A stretch of DNA of 64,000 bases from CAXXOK01 sp963674895 (GTDB taxonomy: Bacteria > Bacillota > Clostridia > Christensenellales > Aristaeellaceae), in the NCBI GenBank assembly GCA_963674895.2, contig CAXXCY010000003.1, positions 496,001 to 560,000 on the forward strand, read 5' to 3'. Within the stretch, counting starts at the first letter, position 1; the number at the start of each line of letters is the position of its first letter. Shown piece by piece: positions 41,001 through 48,888 of this stretch. Under the pieces are notes generated by a model. It was given only the letters and a program-made list of their open reading frames with translations, searched no databases and had not been told where the DNA came from. The translations under genes were made by a program, and so were the position numbers.

Positions 41001-42188
41001 TGGCGCTTCGTGGGCGCTCTGATCGGCGCGCTGATGCTGCCCGCGATGTACCTGTTCGGGAAACAGCTGACCAAAAACCGCTGGCTCGCAACGTTCGCGA
41101 TGCTTTTGATGACGCTTGACCTGATGCACTTTACACAGACGCGGCTGGCGACCATCGATTCGTTCCCCGTGTTCTTTATCATCCTCTCCTATCTGTGCAT
41201 GACCCGCTATGTGCTGTCCGATCCGTTCGCCGTGCCCGCACAGCCGGACGAAACGCCCCGCGTTTTCACAAAAACGTTCCTGCGATCACTGTTCCCGCTG
41301 TTCCTGTCGGGCTTGTTCATGGGATTCTCCATCGCCTCCAAATGGACGGGCCTGTACTCCGCCGTGGGACTTGCGGCGATGTTTGTGTACGCGATTTACC
41401 GGCAGTTCCGTTCGGGTCTGACCGCGAATGATCTGGAATTGAACCGCCTGAAGAAAGCGGAAGCGGCGCGCGTGGAGTGGGCGCGGGCGCTGCTGCTGAA
41501 ACGGATCTTTGCCACGGCGGCGTTTTGCCTGGTGTTCTTCGTGGCGATCCCGGCGGTTATCTATTACCTGAGTTACATTCCATACCTGTCGCCCACGGGC
41601 CCGGTGACCCTCCAGAGGATCATCCGCACGCAGCAGAGCATGCTTGCCTACCATTCTACGCCAGGGCTTGGCATGGACCATCCGTTCTACTCGCCGTGGT
41701 GGCAGTGGCCGCTGATTTTGAAGCCCATCTGGTACGCCAGGGACAGCTATGTAGCCGCCGGTTACGGCGCGAATATCATCTGCCTAGGCAACCCGGCCGT
41801 GTTTTATACGGGCGCGCTGGCCATGGCGACGGTGCTTATGCTGTTCGTGCAAAGAAACCTGCGGCGCAGGCACGATTTGCGGGATGAAGGCGACCGGCCT
41901 GCGTACGCCATTCTGGTGATCGGGTTCCTGACGCAATACCTGCCGTGGGTGATGGTGCCGCGCTCGATGTTTTTCTACCATTATTTCGCGAGCCTCCCGT
42001 TCATCATCCTGGCGACGATGCTGACGGCAGGCCTGATCCGCAATGAAAAGCTCAGGAACTATATGATGATCGGGCTTTTGATCGCCGCGCTCGGGCTGTT
42101 TATCATGTTCTACCCGTATGCCTCGGGCATGGCGGTTTCCAATGCATACATGTCGTTCCTCAGATGGTTCCCCAACCTGCCTGTATAA
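38013..42188 (+). CDS. Very large fusion of two GT-C glycosyltransferases with two lectin-like domains
   Basis: 1391 residues. A signal sequence (1-20, ending GSAC) and a carbohydrate-binding-module-like jelly roll (about 22-185: NLLQNGGFESVNASGMPENW) are followed by a first GT-C module (about 212-730) with GYDVDIGCFSAWSLRMA and SWGQVDSLLTF, as in GT39/GT87-like mannosyltransferases. A second GT-C module (about 765-1391) is PMT-like: DEIYYARTAYEHLHG with the D-E motif, SHPPLGK and a C-terminal four-helix PMT part. Between its first two helices lies a discoidin-like insert (about 795-915). Both halves should use polyprenyl-phosphate sugars outside the membrane. ATG 38013 overlaps rnhB by ATGA with GGGGAG upstream. 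It sits unexpectedly in a housekeeping operon. Confidence 0.85.
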   Translation: MKKLLFGILIALLLFGSACAEGDNLLQNGGFESVNASGMPENWYTVSYRDTGSNTLFEITGEEAHSGKYSAKIVNANVNDARYVTAVKVEPESMYRVSGYILVKEMLDAGNGANFALENVYAASESVFETGGEWQYVEWYGETDTDQTQIELGVRVGGYSAESKGTAYFDDISIEKVQTLPDNVFADFWFNLDTGAKPAATAEESAQKSTGAFILLGLLFAGLTAVGARYLLAEPREPSAPRQSTLALFGVGIIAAFALRLVLGGSVAGYDVDIGCFSAWSLRMASVGPAGFYAADYFCDYPPGYMLLLWPVGQMISAVGYSSSPGILLLIKTIPILCDMLLAMFLFSYAKKRISVKAAAFVGLFFAFNPAVLVTGASWGQVDSLLTFLLVAAAITAADKKWRIALPVFTLSILIKPQALLFAPVGLAWVAAVIVFDTKAGRKQQWKQLWQGVAIAAAAALVVVLPFQIGQSDWLWLIKKYQETLSSYNYAVLNTANLMYLLGGNWSILQTTADRAASVLSAWVPVITGLLLLSLGLWQLNVTRGIRQIRERAAALWQSLKRRESCTEESRKLLLASLCAVFGLVFLLSAFWPGRFIVYGTIWMAMVYIAVLLLIVVERRAEALPFYMALMLIGVYVLGLKIHERYLFAVCALLPLAYIRTRDRRLLWLCAGLSVTTFINTAIVLDNSILFGAAMGHLNPDTGAVNAVLCIANLLLCGYAAWIAYTGLHQSAPMEAPALKRSSRPENHAQRLLHPTDARLHLGLRDALIMGITFLVYCFMTFYNLGSLKAPQTAWVSSSGEDRIVFELEKETKFKLLYFAGVSYHNFSVSVSDDGENWSDRTLCRMREGLCYRWLYATRALSQDINTESFASDSEENTVWFTGKYLRLNAEFAGLNLKEIMLRDENGDRIPLSLVSYESPQDALKTNTPPENLIDEQDMLEGEPGFINGTYFDEIYYARTAYEHLHGQAPYETSHPPLGKLMMSVGVAIFGMTPFGWRFVGALIGALMLPAMYLFGKQLTKNRWLATFAMLLMTLDLMHFTQTRLATIDSFPVFFIILSYLCMTRYVLSDPFAVPAQPDETPRVFTKTFLRSLFPLFLSGLFMGFSIASKWTGLYSAVGLAAMFVYAIYRQFRSGLTANDLELNRLKKAEAARVEWARALLLKRIFATAAFCLVFFVAIPAVIYYLSYIPYLSPTGPVTLQRIIRTQQSMLAYHSTPGLGMDHPFYSPWWQWPLILKPIWYARDSYVAAGYGANIICLGNPAVFYTGALAMATVLMLFVQRNLRRRHDLRDEGDRPAYAILVIGFLTQYLPWVMVPRSMFFYHYFASLPFIILATMLTAGLIRNEKLRNYMMIGLLIAALGLFIMFYPYASGMAVSNAYMSFLRWFPNLPV

Positions 42189-42200
42189 CGGAGGAAAGCG

Positions 42201-43733
42201 ATGTTAGCGAGAACGGTATCGGGCGGACTGGACGGCGTGAACGGTTTTCTGGTCGACGTGGAAGCCTTTCTTGGGAAGGGCATGATCGGCTTTGATATTG
42301 TCGGCCTGCCCAGCGTTGCCGTGAAGGAAAGCCGGGACCGTATCCGCGCCGCGATGATCAACACCGGCTACGAATGGCCGATGAAAAAGCTGACCATCAA
42401 CCTGGCGCCCGCCGACGTGAAGAAGGAGGGCACGAGCCTCGAGCTTTCCGTAGCCATCGCGCTGCTCGCCGCGCAGGAACCGGAAGCATACGCGGATCTG
42501 GATCAAACGCTTTTACTGGGGGAGCTTACGCTGCACGGGGAACTCGCGCCCGTGCACGGGGTGCTGTCGATGGTGCTTGCCGCTCGGGACAAGGGGATCA
42601 ACGCCGTGGTGCTTCCCGCCCAGAACGCAAAGGAAGTGCAGTGCTTAAACGACGTGACCATTTACCCCGCGGACACGCTCAAGCAGGTCGTGGAGCACCT
42701 GACCGGCTGGGCGAAAATCGCGCCGCAGGAGCAGATCAGCTATCAAAAGCTCTTGGAAGCCTACCGGCCCGAACGGGACATGCGCCATGTCAAAGGCCAG
42801 GTATTGGCGCGCAAGGCGCTGGAAATCGCAGCTGCGGGCGGACACAACCTGTTGATGGTCGGCGTGCCCGGCAGCGGCAAAACAATGCTGGCGCGCTGTT
42901 TGCCGGGAATCCTTCCGCCGCTTTCGTATGAGGAAGCGCTGGAAACCACCTGCATCCACTCGGCGGCCGGCGCTTTGGAACAGGAAACGGGGCTGATGAC
43001 CCGCCGCCCGTTCCGCTCGCCGCACCACAACGCGTCCCTGCCGTCCATCATCGGCGGCGGCGTGAAGGCCAGGCCGGGAGAGGTTTCACTGGCGCATAAC
43101 GGGGTATTGTTTTTGGATGAGCTGCCGGAATACCAGCGGCAGACGCTGGAGGCGCTCCGCCAGCCGCTGGAGGACGGGTTTGTGAACGTGACGCGCATCA
43201 GCGGGCAGGCGAAATACCAGAGCCGGTGCATGCTGGTGGCGAGCATGAACCCGTGCCCCTGCGGCAATCACGGCAGCAAATCCAAACCCTGCCGCTGCAA
43301 GCCGGGGGAAATCAAGCGATATCTCGGGCGGATCAGCGGCCCGCTGCTGGACCGCATCGATATCCAGGTAGAAATGGACGCCGTGGAGATCGACGATATC
43401 CGCGGCGCGCAGGAACAGGAGGATTCCGCCGCCGTGCAAAAGCGCGTGGTGGCGGCGCGCGGGCTGCAGCTGGAACGCTACCGGAACGAACCCTACTTCT
43501 GCAACGCGCAGATGCCGCAGGAGGGCGTCGAGACATATTGCGTGATGGATCGGGCCGCCCGGGACATGCTGCACAGCGCGGTGGAGAGGTTCCATATCAG
43601 CATGCGCACCTACAGCCGCATCTGCAAGGTAGCCCGCACGGTCGCCGACCTGAACGGACACGAAACCATCCAGCCGCCGGACGTCGCCCAGGCGATCCAC
43701 CTGCGAAACCTTGACGGCCGGTATTGGAGGTAA
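42201..43733 (+). CDS. comM: ComM/YifB-type Mg-chelatase-like AAA+ protein
   Basis: 510 residues. The N-terminal Lon-like ChlI domain has VDVEAFLGKGMIGFDIVGLPSVAVKESRDR; the AAA+ core has GVPGSGKT and FLDELPEY; the C-terminal part includes SMNPCPCGNHG and the cysteine-rich CRCKPGEIKRYLGRISGPLLDRIDI. ComM promotes branch migration during natural transformation in some species. GGAGG precedes ATG 42201. It stands just before dprA, a common pairing. Confidence 0.94.
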   Translation: MLARTVSGGLDGVNGFLVDVEAFLGKGMIGFDIVGLPSVAVKESRDRIRAAMINTGYEWPMKKLTINLAPADVKKEGTSLELSVAIALLAAQEPEAYADLDQTLLLGELTLHGELAPVHGVLSMVLAARDKGINAVVLPAQNAKEVQCLNDVTIYPADTLKQVVEHLTGWAKIAPQEQISYQKLLEAYRPERDMRHVKGQVLARKALEIAAAGGHNLLMVGVPGSGKTMLARCLPGILPPLSYEEALETTCIHSAAGALEQETGLMTRRPFRSPHHNASLPSIIGGGVKARPGEVSLAHNGVLFLDELPEYQRQTLEALRQPLEDGFVNVTRISGQAKYQSRCMLVASMNPCPCGNHGSKSKPCRCKPGEIKRYLGRISGPLLDRIDIQVEMDAVEIDDIRGAQEQEDSAAVQKRVVAARGLQLERYRNEPYFCNAQMPQEGVETYCVMDRAARDMLHSAVERFHISMRTYSRICKVARTVADLNGHETIQPPDVAQAIHLRNLDGRYWR

Positions 43734-43734
43734 T

Positions 43735-44823
43735 ATGGATCTGACGAAAGAGCAGCGCTGCCTTACATGGCTGTCATGCGCCGAGATCACGGCGGACAGG
43801 CTTCAAAAGCTCCTGCCTGAGGCTGGCTCCGCCGCGGTGCTGTGGGAGCAATTCGGGAGCGGGAAACGCTTTTCCAGGCATGCCGAGGCGAACCGCATTT
43901 TAACCTACTACCACCGGGAACAGGCCCTGGACAGCCATCTTTCGGACATGGAGAAACAGGGCATACAGCTGCTCTTTGCGGACGACAAACGGTACCCGGC
44001 GCTTTTGAAGAGCATTGACGATCCTCCGTATCTCCTGTACTGTATGGGGGACGTGCGCGCGCTCGGCCTCCTGTCCGTCGCCGTCGTCGGGACGCGCCAT
44101 CCCAGCGGGTATGGGGCGGACATGGCAAGGTCCATCGCCGGAGCGCTGAGCGAGGCCGGGGTCTGCGTGGTCAGCGGCATGGCGATCGGGATCGACGCGA
44201 ACGCCCATGCGGGCGCGCTGGGGCGGGGCGGGAAAACGGTCGCGGTGCTCGGCAGCGGGCTGAATACGCCCTATCCGCCGGAGAACACGGCTTTGTTTCA
44301 CGAGATTATCGCAAGCGGCGGCGCGGTGATCAGCGAGTACCCGCCGGACTCCCGGCCGCACAGCTTTCACTTTCCCCACCGCAACCGCCTGATCAGCGGC
44401 CTGTGCCGCGGCGTTGTGTTTGTGGAAGGGCGCGTGAAAAGCGGCGGTATGATTACGGTACGCACGGCGCTGGATCAGGGGCGGGAGGTATTCGCGGTGC
44501 CGGGGAACATCGGCCAGTATTACGCCGAAGGGCCCAACGCCATCATCCGCGAGGGCGCGGTGATGATTACGTCCGTGGAGGATATACTGGAGGAACTGGG
44601 GCTGGAAGCATCCGGGGCGAAACCCGATGAAGAAGCGAAACCGCGCGATGCCGTATCCGGGGGGATACTCCTGGCGCTTCACAAGGAAGCGATGGGGATG
44701 GACGCGCTGATGAAAGAAACCGGCCTGACGGCCGACGCGCTGATCGCCCAGCTTTGCATGCTGGAGATCGGCGGAGAGATCAAGAGAGAAAGCGGGAACA
44801 TCTATCGTTTGGTCAACCGCTGA
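43735..44823 (+). CDS. dprA: DNA processing protein DprA (Smf)
   Basis: 362 residues. After an N-terminal SAM-like region comes the Rossmann core: VAVVGTRHPSGYGADMARSIA, CVVSGMAIGIDANAHAGAL, GLNTPYPPENTALFHEI and SEYPPDSRPHSFHFPHRNRLISGL. A short C-terminal winged helix (about 300-360) follows. It loads RecA on incoming single-stranded DNA during transformation. ATG 43735 begins 1 bp after the comM stop with GGAGG at 43727-43731. The following topA start is 18 bp away. Confidence 0.96.
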   Translation: MDLTKEQRCLTWLSCAEITADRLQKLLPEAGSAAVLWEQFGSGKRFSRHAEANRILTYYHREQALDSHLSDMEKQGIQLLFADDKRYPALLKSIDDPPYLLYCMGDVRALGLLSVAVVGTRHPSGYGADMARSIAGALSEAGVCVVSGMAIGIDANAHAGALGRGGKTVAVLGSGLNTPYPPENTALFHEIIASGGAVISEYPPDSRPHSFHFPHRNRLISGLCRGVVFVEGRVKSGGMITVRTALDQGREVFAVPGNIGQYYAEGPNAIIREGAVMITSVEDILEELGLEASGAKPDEEAKPRDAVSGGILLALHKEAMGMDALMKETGLTADALIAQLCMLEIGGEIKRESGNIYRLVNR

Positions 44824-44841
44824 CAATAAGGAGGAAACACG

Positions 44842-46980
44842 GTGGCAGAAGCAACAAAAGCAAAACTGGTGATCGTCGAATCACCCGCCAAAGCGAAAAC
44901 CATAGAGAAGTTTTTGGGCAAGGGATACAAGGTTACCGCGTCGCAGGGGCACGTGCGGGATTTGCCCAAGTCCCAGCTGGGCGTGGATACGAACCATGAT
45001 TTTGAGATGAAGTACATCACCATCCGCGGCCGGGGCGAGATTATCGCGCGACTGAAAAAAGAGGCGAAAAACGCGTCGCGAATCTACCTGGCGACAGACC
45101 CTGACCGCGAGGGCGAAGCGATATCGTGGCACCTGGCAAACCTTTTGCAGATGGATGATACGAAACCCTGCCGGATTGAGTTCCACGAGATTACCAAAAA
45201 GGCCGTCAAGGATTCCATCGGCAACGTCCGCGCCATCGATATGGACCGCGTGGACGCGCAGCAGGCGCGCCGGGCGCTGGACAGGCTGGTAGGGTATAAA
45301 ATCAGCCCGCTCCTGTGGGCCAAAGTGAAAAAGGGGCTGTCCGCAGGGCGCGTGCAGAGCGTCGCCACCAAGCTGGTGGTGCAGCGCGAGGAGGAGATCG
45401 AACGCTTTATCCCCGAGGAATTCTGGGACGTGCTGGTCAACTCCACGGCGAAAAACAATAAAGGGAAAGCGTTCCATCTGCAGTCAAAGCTCGTCGCGCT
45501 CAAAGGCAAGAAGGCGGTTATCCGCGACGCAAAAGGGGCGGCCGCGGCCAGGGAACTGATCCTCAAATCGGCTTTCTCGGTATCGGACGTCAATTACGGC
45601 GAGAAGCACAAGCACCCGCAGCCGCCGTTTACAACCTCGAGCCTCCAGCAGGAAGCGAGCCGGAAACTGAATTTTTCCACAGGCAAAACCATGCAGGTGG
45701 TGCAGACGCTCTACGAGGGCGTGAACACCGGCAAAGGCACGGTCGGCCTGGTCACCTATATCCGCACCGACAGCGTCCGCGTGTCCGAGGAAGCGCTAAC
45801 GGCGGTCCGGGAGATGATCCGCCATACCTACGGGCCGGAATACTGCCCGCCGAAACCCAATTTTTACAAAGGCCGCAAAAACGCGCAGGACGCGCACGAA
45901 GCCATCCGGCCCACGGATCTCAGCCTGACGCCGGAATTGGTGAAAGGGCACCTGACGCGCGACCAGTATAACCTCTACCGGCTGATCTATACGCGGTTCA
46001 CCGCGAGCCAGATGAAGTCCGCCGTGTTCAATACCGTGACGATCGATATGCACGGCGCGCCCGGCGACGCTTCGGACCGCAGCGCCGATCTGCGCTACTA
46101 CGGCGAGCATATGACCTTCGCGGGATACCGCACGCTGTATACGGAGAGCCTGGACGACGAGGAGCAGAAGGTCGAAACCGCAATTCCGGCGCTTGAGAAG
46201 GGCGATCCGGTAACCGTGGACAATGTGGAGACCAACCAGCGCTTCACCCAGCCGCCTTCCCGGTTTACGGAGGCGTCGCTGGTGCGCACGCTTGAGGAAA
46301 AGGGCATCGGGCGTCCGAGCACCTATGCGCCGACCATCACCACCATCATTTCGCGCGGCTATGTGGCGCGGGAAAAGCGGCGGTTGTACCCTACGGAGCT
46401 GGGCAGAATGGTGACCAGTATGATGCTTGAGTATTTCGCGCCGATCGTGGATACGGAGTTCACGGCGCAGATGGAAGACCAGCTGGATAGCGTCGAGGAA
46501 GGCAAGGAAGAATGGCGCGAAATCCTGCGGGAGTTTTATCCTCCGTTTGAAAAAATGCTCGGCGTCGCCGAGGAGCAGATCGAAAAAATCGAGGTTAAGG
46601 ACGAGGTCAGCGACGTGCCGTGCGACAAGTGCGGCGCGATGATGGTGTACAAGATGGGGCGGTACGGCAAGTTTCTCGCCTGCCCGAACTTTCCCGAATG
46701 CCGCAACACCAAGCCGATCGTCAAGTATATCGAGCCGCCGTGCCCCAAGTGCGGCGCGCGGCTCATGGAGAAGATCTCCAAGAAAAACCGCAAGTTCTAC
46801 GGATGCGAGCGGTATCCCGAGTGCGATTTCATCAGCTGGGAGATGCCCGCGATGGAAAAATGCCCGCAGTGCGGCAGTTATATGACCGAAAAGCGCAACA
46901 AGAAGGGCGAGCGCGTTTTGCTGTGCGCCAATGAAAAATGCCGCCACCGGGAAAAGATGGCGGCCGGGAAGCGCGAATGA
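44842..46980 (+). CDS. topA: DNA topoisomerase I
   Basis: 712 residues. Toprim domain with VESPAKAKTIEKFLG and TDPDREGEAISWHL; the active-site tyrosine is Y306 in VTYIRTDSVRV. Three four-cysteine zinc ribbons close the protein at about 594, 634 and 674 (CDKCGAMMVYKMG, CPKCGARLMEKISK, CPQCGSYMTEK). It relaxes negative supercoils. The start is GTG 44842 with AAGGAGG upstream. It overlaps trmFO by four bases (ATGA). Confidence 0.97.
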   Translation: MAEATKAKLVIVESPAKAKTIEKFLGKGYKVTASQGHVRDLPKSQLGVDTNHDFEMKYITIRGRGEIIARLKKEAKNASRIYLATDPDREGEAISWHLANLLQMDDTKPCRIEFHEITKKAVKDSIGNVRAIDMDRVDAQQARRALDRLVGYKISPLLWAKVKKGLSAGRVQSVATKLVVQREEEIERFIPEEFWDVLVNSTAKNNKGKAFHLQSKLVALKGKKAVIRDAKGAAAARELILKSAFSVSDVNYGEKHKHPQPPFTTSSLQQEASRKLNFSTGKTMQVVQTLYEGVNTGKGTVGLVTYIRTDSVRVSEEALTAVREMIRHTYGPEYCPPKPNFYKGRKNAQDAHEAIRPTDLSLTPELVKGHLTRDQYNLYRLIYTRFTASQMKSAVFNTVTIDMHGAPGDASDRSADLRYYGEHMTFAGYRTLYTESLDDEEQKVETAIPALEKGDPVTVDNVETNQRFTQPPSRFTEASLVRTLEEKGIGRPSTYAPTITTIISRGYVAREKRRLYPTELGRMVTSMMLEYFAPIVDTEFTAQMEDQLDSVEEGKEEWREILREFYPPFEKMLGVAEEQIEKIEVKDEVSDVPCDKCGAMMVYKMGRYGKFLACPNFPECRNTKPIVKYIEPPCPKCGARLMEKISKKNRKFYGCERYPECDFISWEMPAMEKCPQCGSYMTEKRNKKGERVLLCANEKCRHREKMAAGKRE

Positions 46981-48305
46981 ACGCAATCGTAATAGGCGGC
47001 GGGCTGGCAGGCTGCGAGGCGGCCTGGCAGCTGGCCGAACGCGGCGTGCGGGTAACGCTTTACGAGATGAAGCCTGAGAAAAAAACCGCCGCGCAGGCTT
47101 TGGACACCATGGCCGAGCTCGTATGCTCCAACAGCCTCCGGTCGGACCGGCTCACCAACGCCGTGGGCCTTTTAAAAGAAGAAATGCGGCGGCTTGATTC
47201 AATAATTCTCCGGATCGCCGACGAAACCAAAGTGCCGGCGGGCGGGGCGCTGGCGGTGGACCGGGAACGGTTTTCCGCGCAGGTGGAACAAGCGATCCGG
47301 AACCATACGAACATCGCGGTGGTGAACCGCGAAATCACGGAGATACCGGACGGCGACGTGATCGTCGCTACGGGGCCGCTGACAAGCGAAGCGCTCGGCC
47401 GGGCGATCGGAACGCTCGACGGGCTGTCCACCTTGTATTTTTATGACGCCGCCGCGCCCATCGTGACGGCGGAATCGCTTAACAAACGTAAAGTTTTCCG
47501 CATGTCCCGCTACCAGCGCGGCGAGGATTACCTGAACTGCCCGATGGACAAAGAGGAATACGAGGCGTTTGTGCACGCCTTACAGACGGCGGAAACCGTA
47601 CCCGTGAAAGGGTTTGAGGAAACCGCGGTCTTCGAGGGCTGTATGCCGGTGGAAAGCCTCGCCAAGCGCGGCGACCAGGCGATCGCCTTCGGGCCGCTGA
47701 AACCCGTGGGGCTCATCGATCCCGGCACGGGAAAGCGCCCGTACGCGGTGGTGCAGCTGCGGCAGGACAATGCGTCCGCTTCGTTGTATAATATGGTTGG
47801 TTTCCAAACGCGGCTCACGTTCCCGGAGCAGCGCCGCGTGTTCCGGATGATTCCCGGCATGGAGGAAGCCGAGTTTGCCCGCATGGGCGTTATGCACCGC
47901 AACACCTTTTTAAACAGCCCGGGCTTTCTGGACGATACCTATAGGGTAATCAACAGCCCGGGATTGTACTTCGCGGGGCAGATTACGGGCGTGGAGGGCT
48001 ATGTGGAAAGCGCGGCAAGCGGGCTGCTCGCGGGGCTCAGCATGGCGTACCGCCTGCGGGGCCTGGAACCGCCGCGTTTTTCGGGGCGGACGGCGATCGG
48101 CGCGATGGGCAGGTACGTGGCCTCGCCCAACAAGCGTTTTCAGCCGATGAACTGCGCGTTCGGGCTGATCGACCCGCTTTCCTATGCGCCGGGGGAGACA
48201 AAAATCAGGGACAAGCAGCAGCGCTACGGAAAGATCGCGGAGCGCGCTTTGGCGGAAGTCGATACCGTACGGCGACAGATGGAACGGGAGCACTGGACAG
48301 TTTGA
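46977..48305 (+). CDS. trmFO: Folate/FAD-dependent tRNA m5U54 methyltransferase TrmFO
   Basis: 442 residues. An FAD-binding start (IVIGGGLAGCEAAWQLAERGV) and family motifs MAELVCSNSLRSD, PMDKEEYEAFV, FEGCMPVESLAKRG and FAGQITGVEGYVESAASGLLAG identify Gid/TrmFO. It uses methylene-tetrahydrofolate to methylate U54 in tRNA. ATG 46977 overlaps the topA stop. The order topA-trmFO-hslVU is that of Firmicutes, but xerC (codV), which usually follows, is absent. Confidence 0.96.
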   Translation: MNAIVIGGGLAGCEAAWQLAERGVRVTLYEMKPEKKTAAQALDTMAELVCSNSLRSDRLTNAVGLLKEEMRRLDSIILRIADETKVPAGGALAVDRERFSAQVEQAIRNHTNIAVVNREITEIPDGDVIVATGPLTSEALGRAIGTLDGLSTLYFYDAAAPIVTAESLNKRKVFRMSRYQRGEDYLNCPMDKEEYEAFVHALQTAETVPVKGFEETAVFEGCMPVESLAKRGDQAIAFGPLKPVGLIDPGTGKRPYAVVQLRQDNASASLYNMVGFQTRLTFPEQRRVFRMIPGMEEAEFARMGVMHRNTFLNSPGFLDDTYRVINSPGLYFAGQITGVEGYVESAASGLLAGLSMAYRLRGLEPPRFSGRTAIGAMGRYVASPNKRFQPMNCAFGLIDPLSYAPGETKIRDKQQRYGKIAERALAEVDTVRRQMEREHWTV

Positions 48306-48347
48306 GCGGATCGGTGTTACGATCGCAGAGGATAAGGAGTGACTGGT

Positions 48348-48884
48348 ATGATGAAAGGAACGACCATATGCGCGGTGCGGCGCGGCAGCCAGGTTGCCAT
48401 TGCCGGCGACGGCCAGGTGACCATGGGGGAAAACACCGTGTTCAAGTCCACCGCCAAAAAGGTCCGCAAGCTATACGAGGGCAAGGTGATCACAGGGTTT
48501 GCGGGCTCGGTTGCGGATAGCTTCGCGCTGTGCGAGCGCTTTGAGGAAAAGCTCACGCAATGCGGCGGCAACCTGGAGCGCGCGGCCGTGAACCTGGCGC
48601 AGGACTGGCGCAGCGACAAGATCATGCGCAAGCTCGAAAGCATGCTGATCGTCGCCGATGCGGAAAGCCTGCTGATTTTGAGCGGAAACGGCGAAGTGAT
48701 CGACCCGGACGACGGCGTAGCGGCGGTTGGTTCCGGCGGCAATTACGCGCTGGCCGCCGCTCGGGCGATGATTCAAAACACTGAGCTGACCGCCAAAGAG
48801 ATCGCGGTGAAGGCGCTGAAAATCGCGGCGTCCATCTGCGTGTATACCAACGAGAATATCACCGTGGAAACCGTAGGGGAGTGA
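48348..48884 (+). CDS. hslV: ATP-dependent protease peptidase subunit HslV (ClpQ)
   Basis: 178 residues. After a short propeptide (MMKG) the mature N-terminus would be the catalytic threonine in TTICAVRRGSQVAIAGDGQVT. Other family markers are VRKLYEGKVITGFAGSVADSFALCERFE and GSGGNYALAAARA. It forms a dodecamer gated by HslU. AAGGAG at 48334-48339 lies 8 nt before ATG 48348; ATG 48351 is equally in frame. It ends 4 bp before hslU. Confidence 0.95.
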   Translation: MMKGTTICAVRRGSQVAIAGDGQVTMGENTVFKSTAKKVRKLYEGKVITGFAGSVADSFALCERFEEKLTQCGGNLERAAVNLAQDWRSDKIMRKLESMLIVADAESLLILSGNGEVIDPDDGVAAVGSGGNYALAAARAMIQNTELTAKEIAVKALKIAASICVYTNENITVETVGE

Positions 48885-48888
48885 TAAC

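Noticed and set aside
45796..46986. A 396-codon minus-strand open frame opposite topA
   Set aside because: No ribosome site or family motif; fully explained by codon bias of topA.
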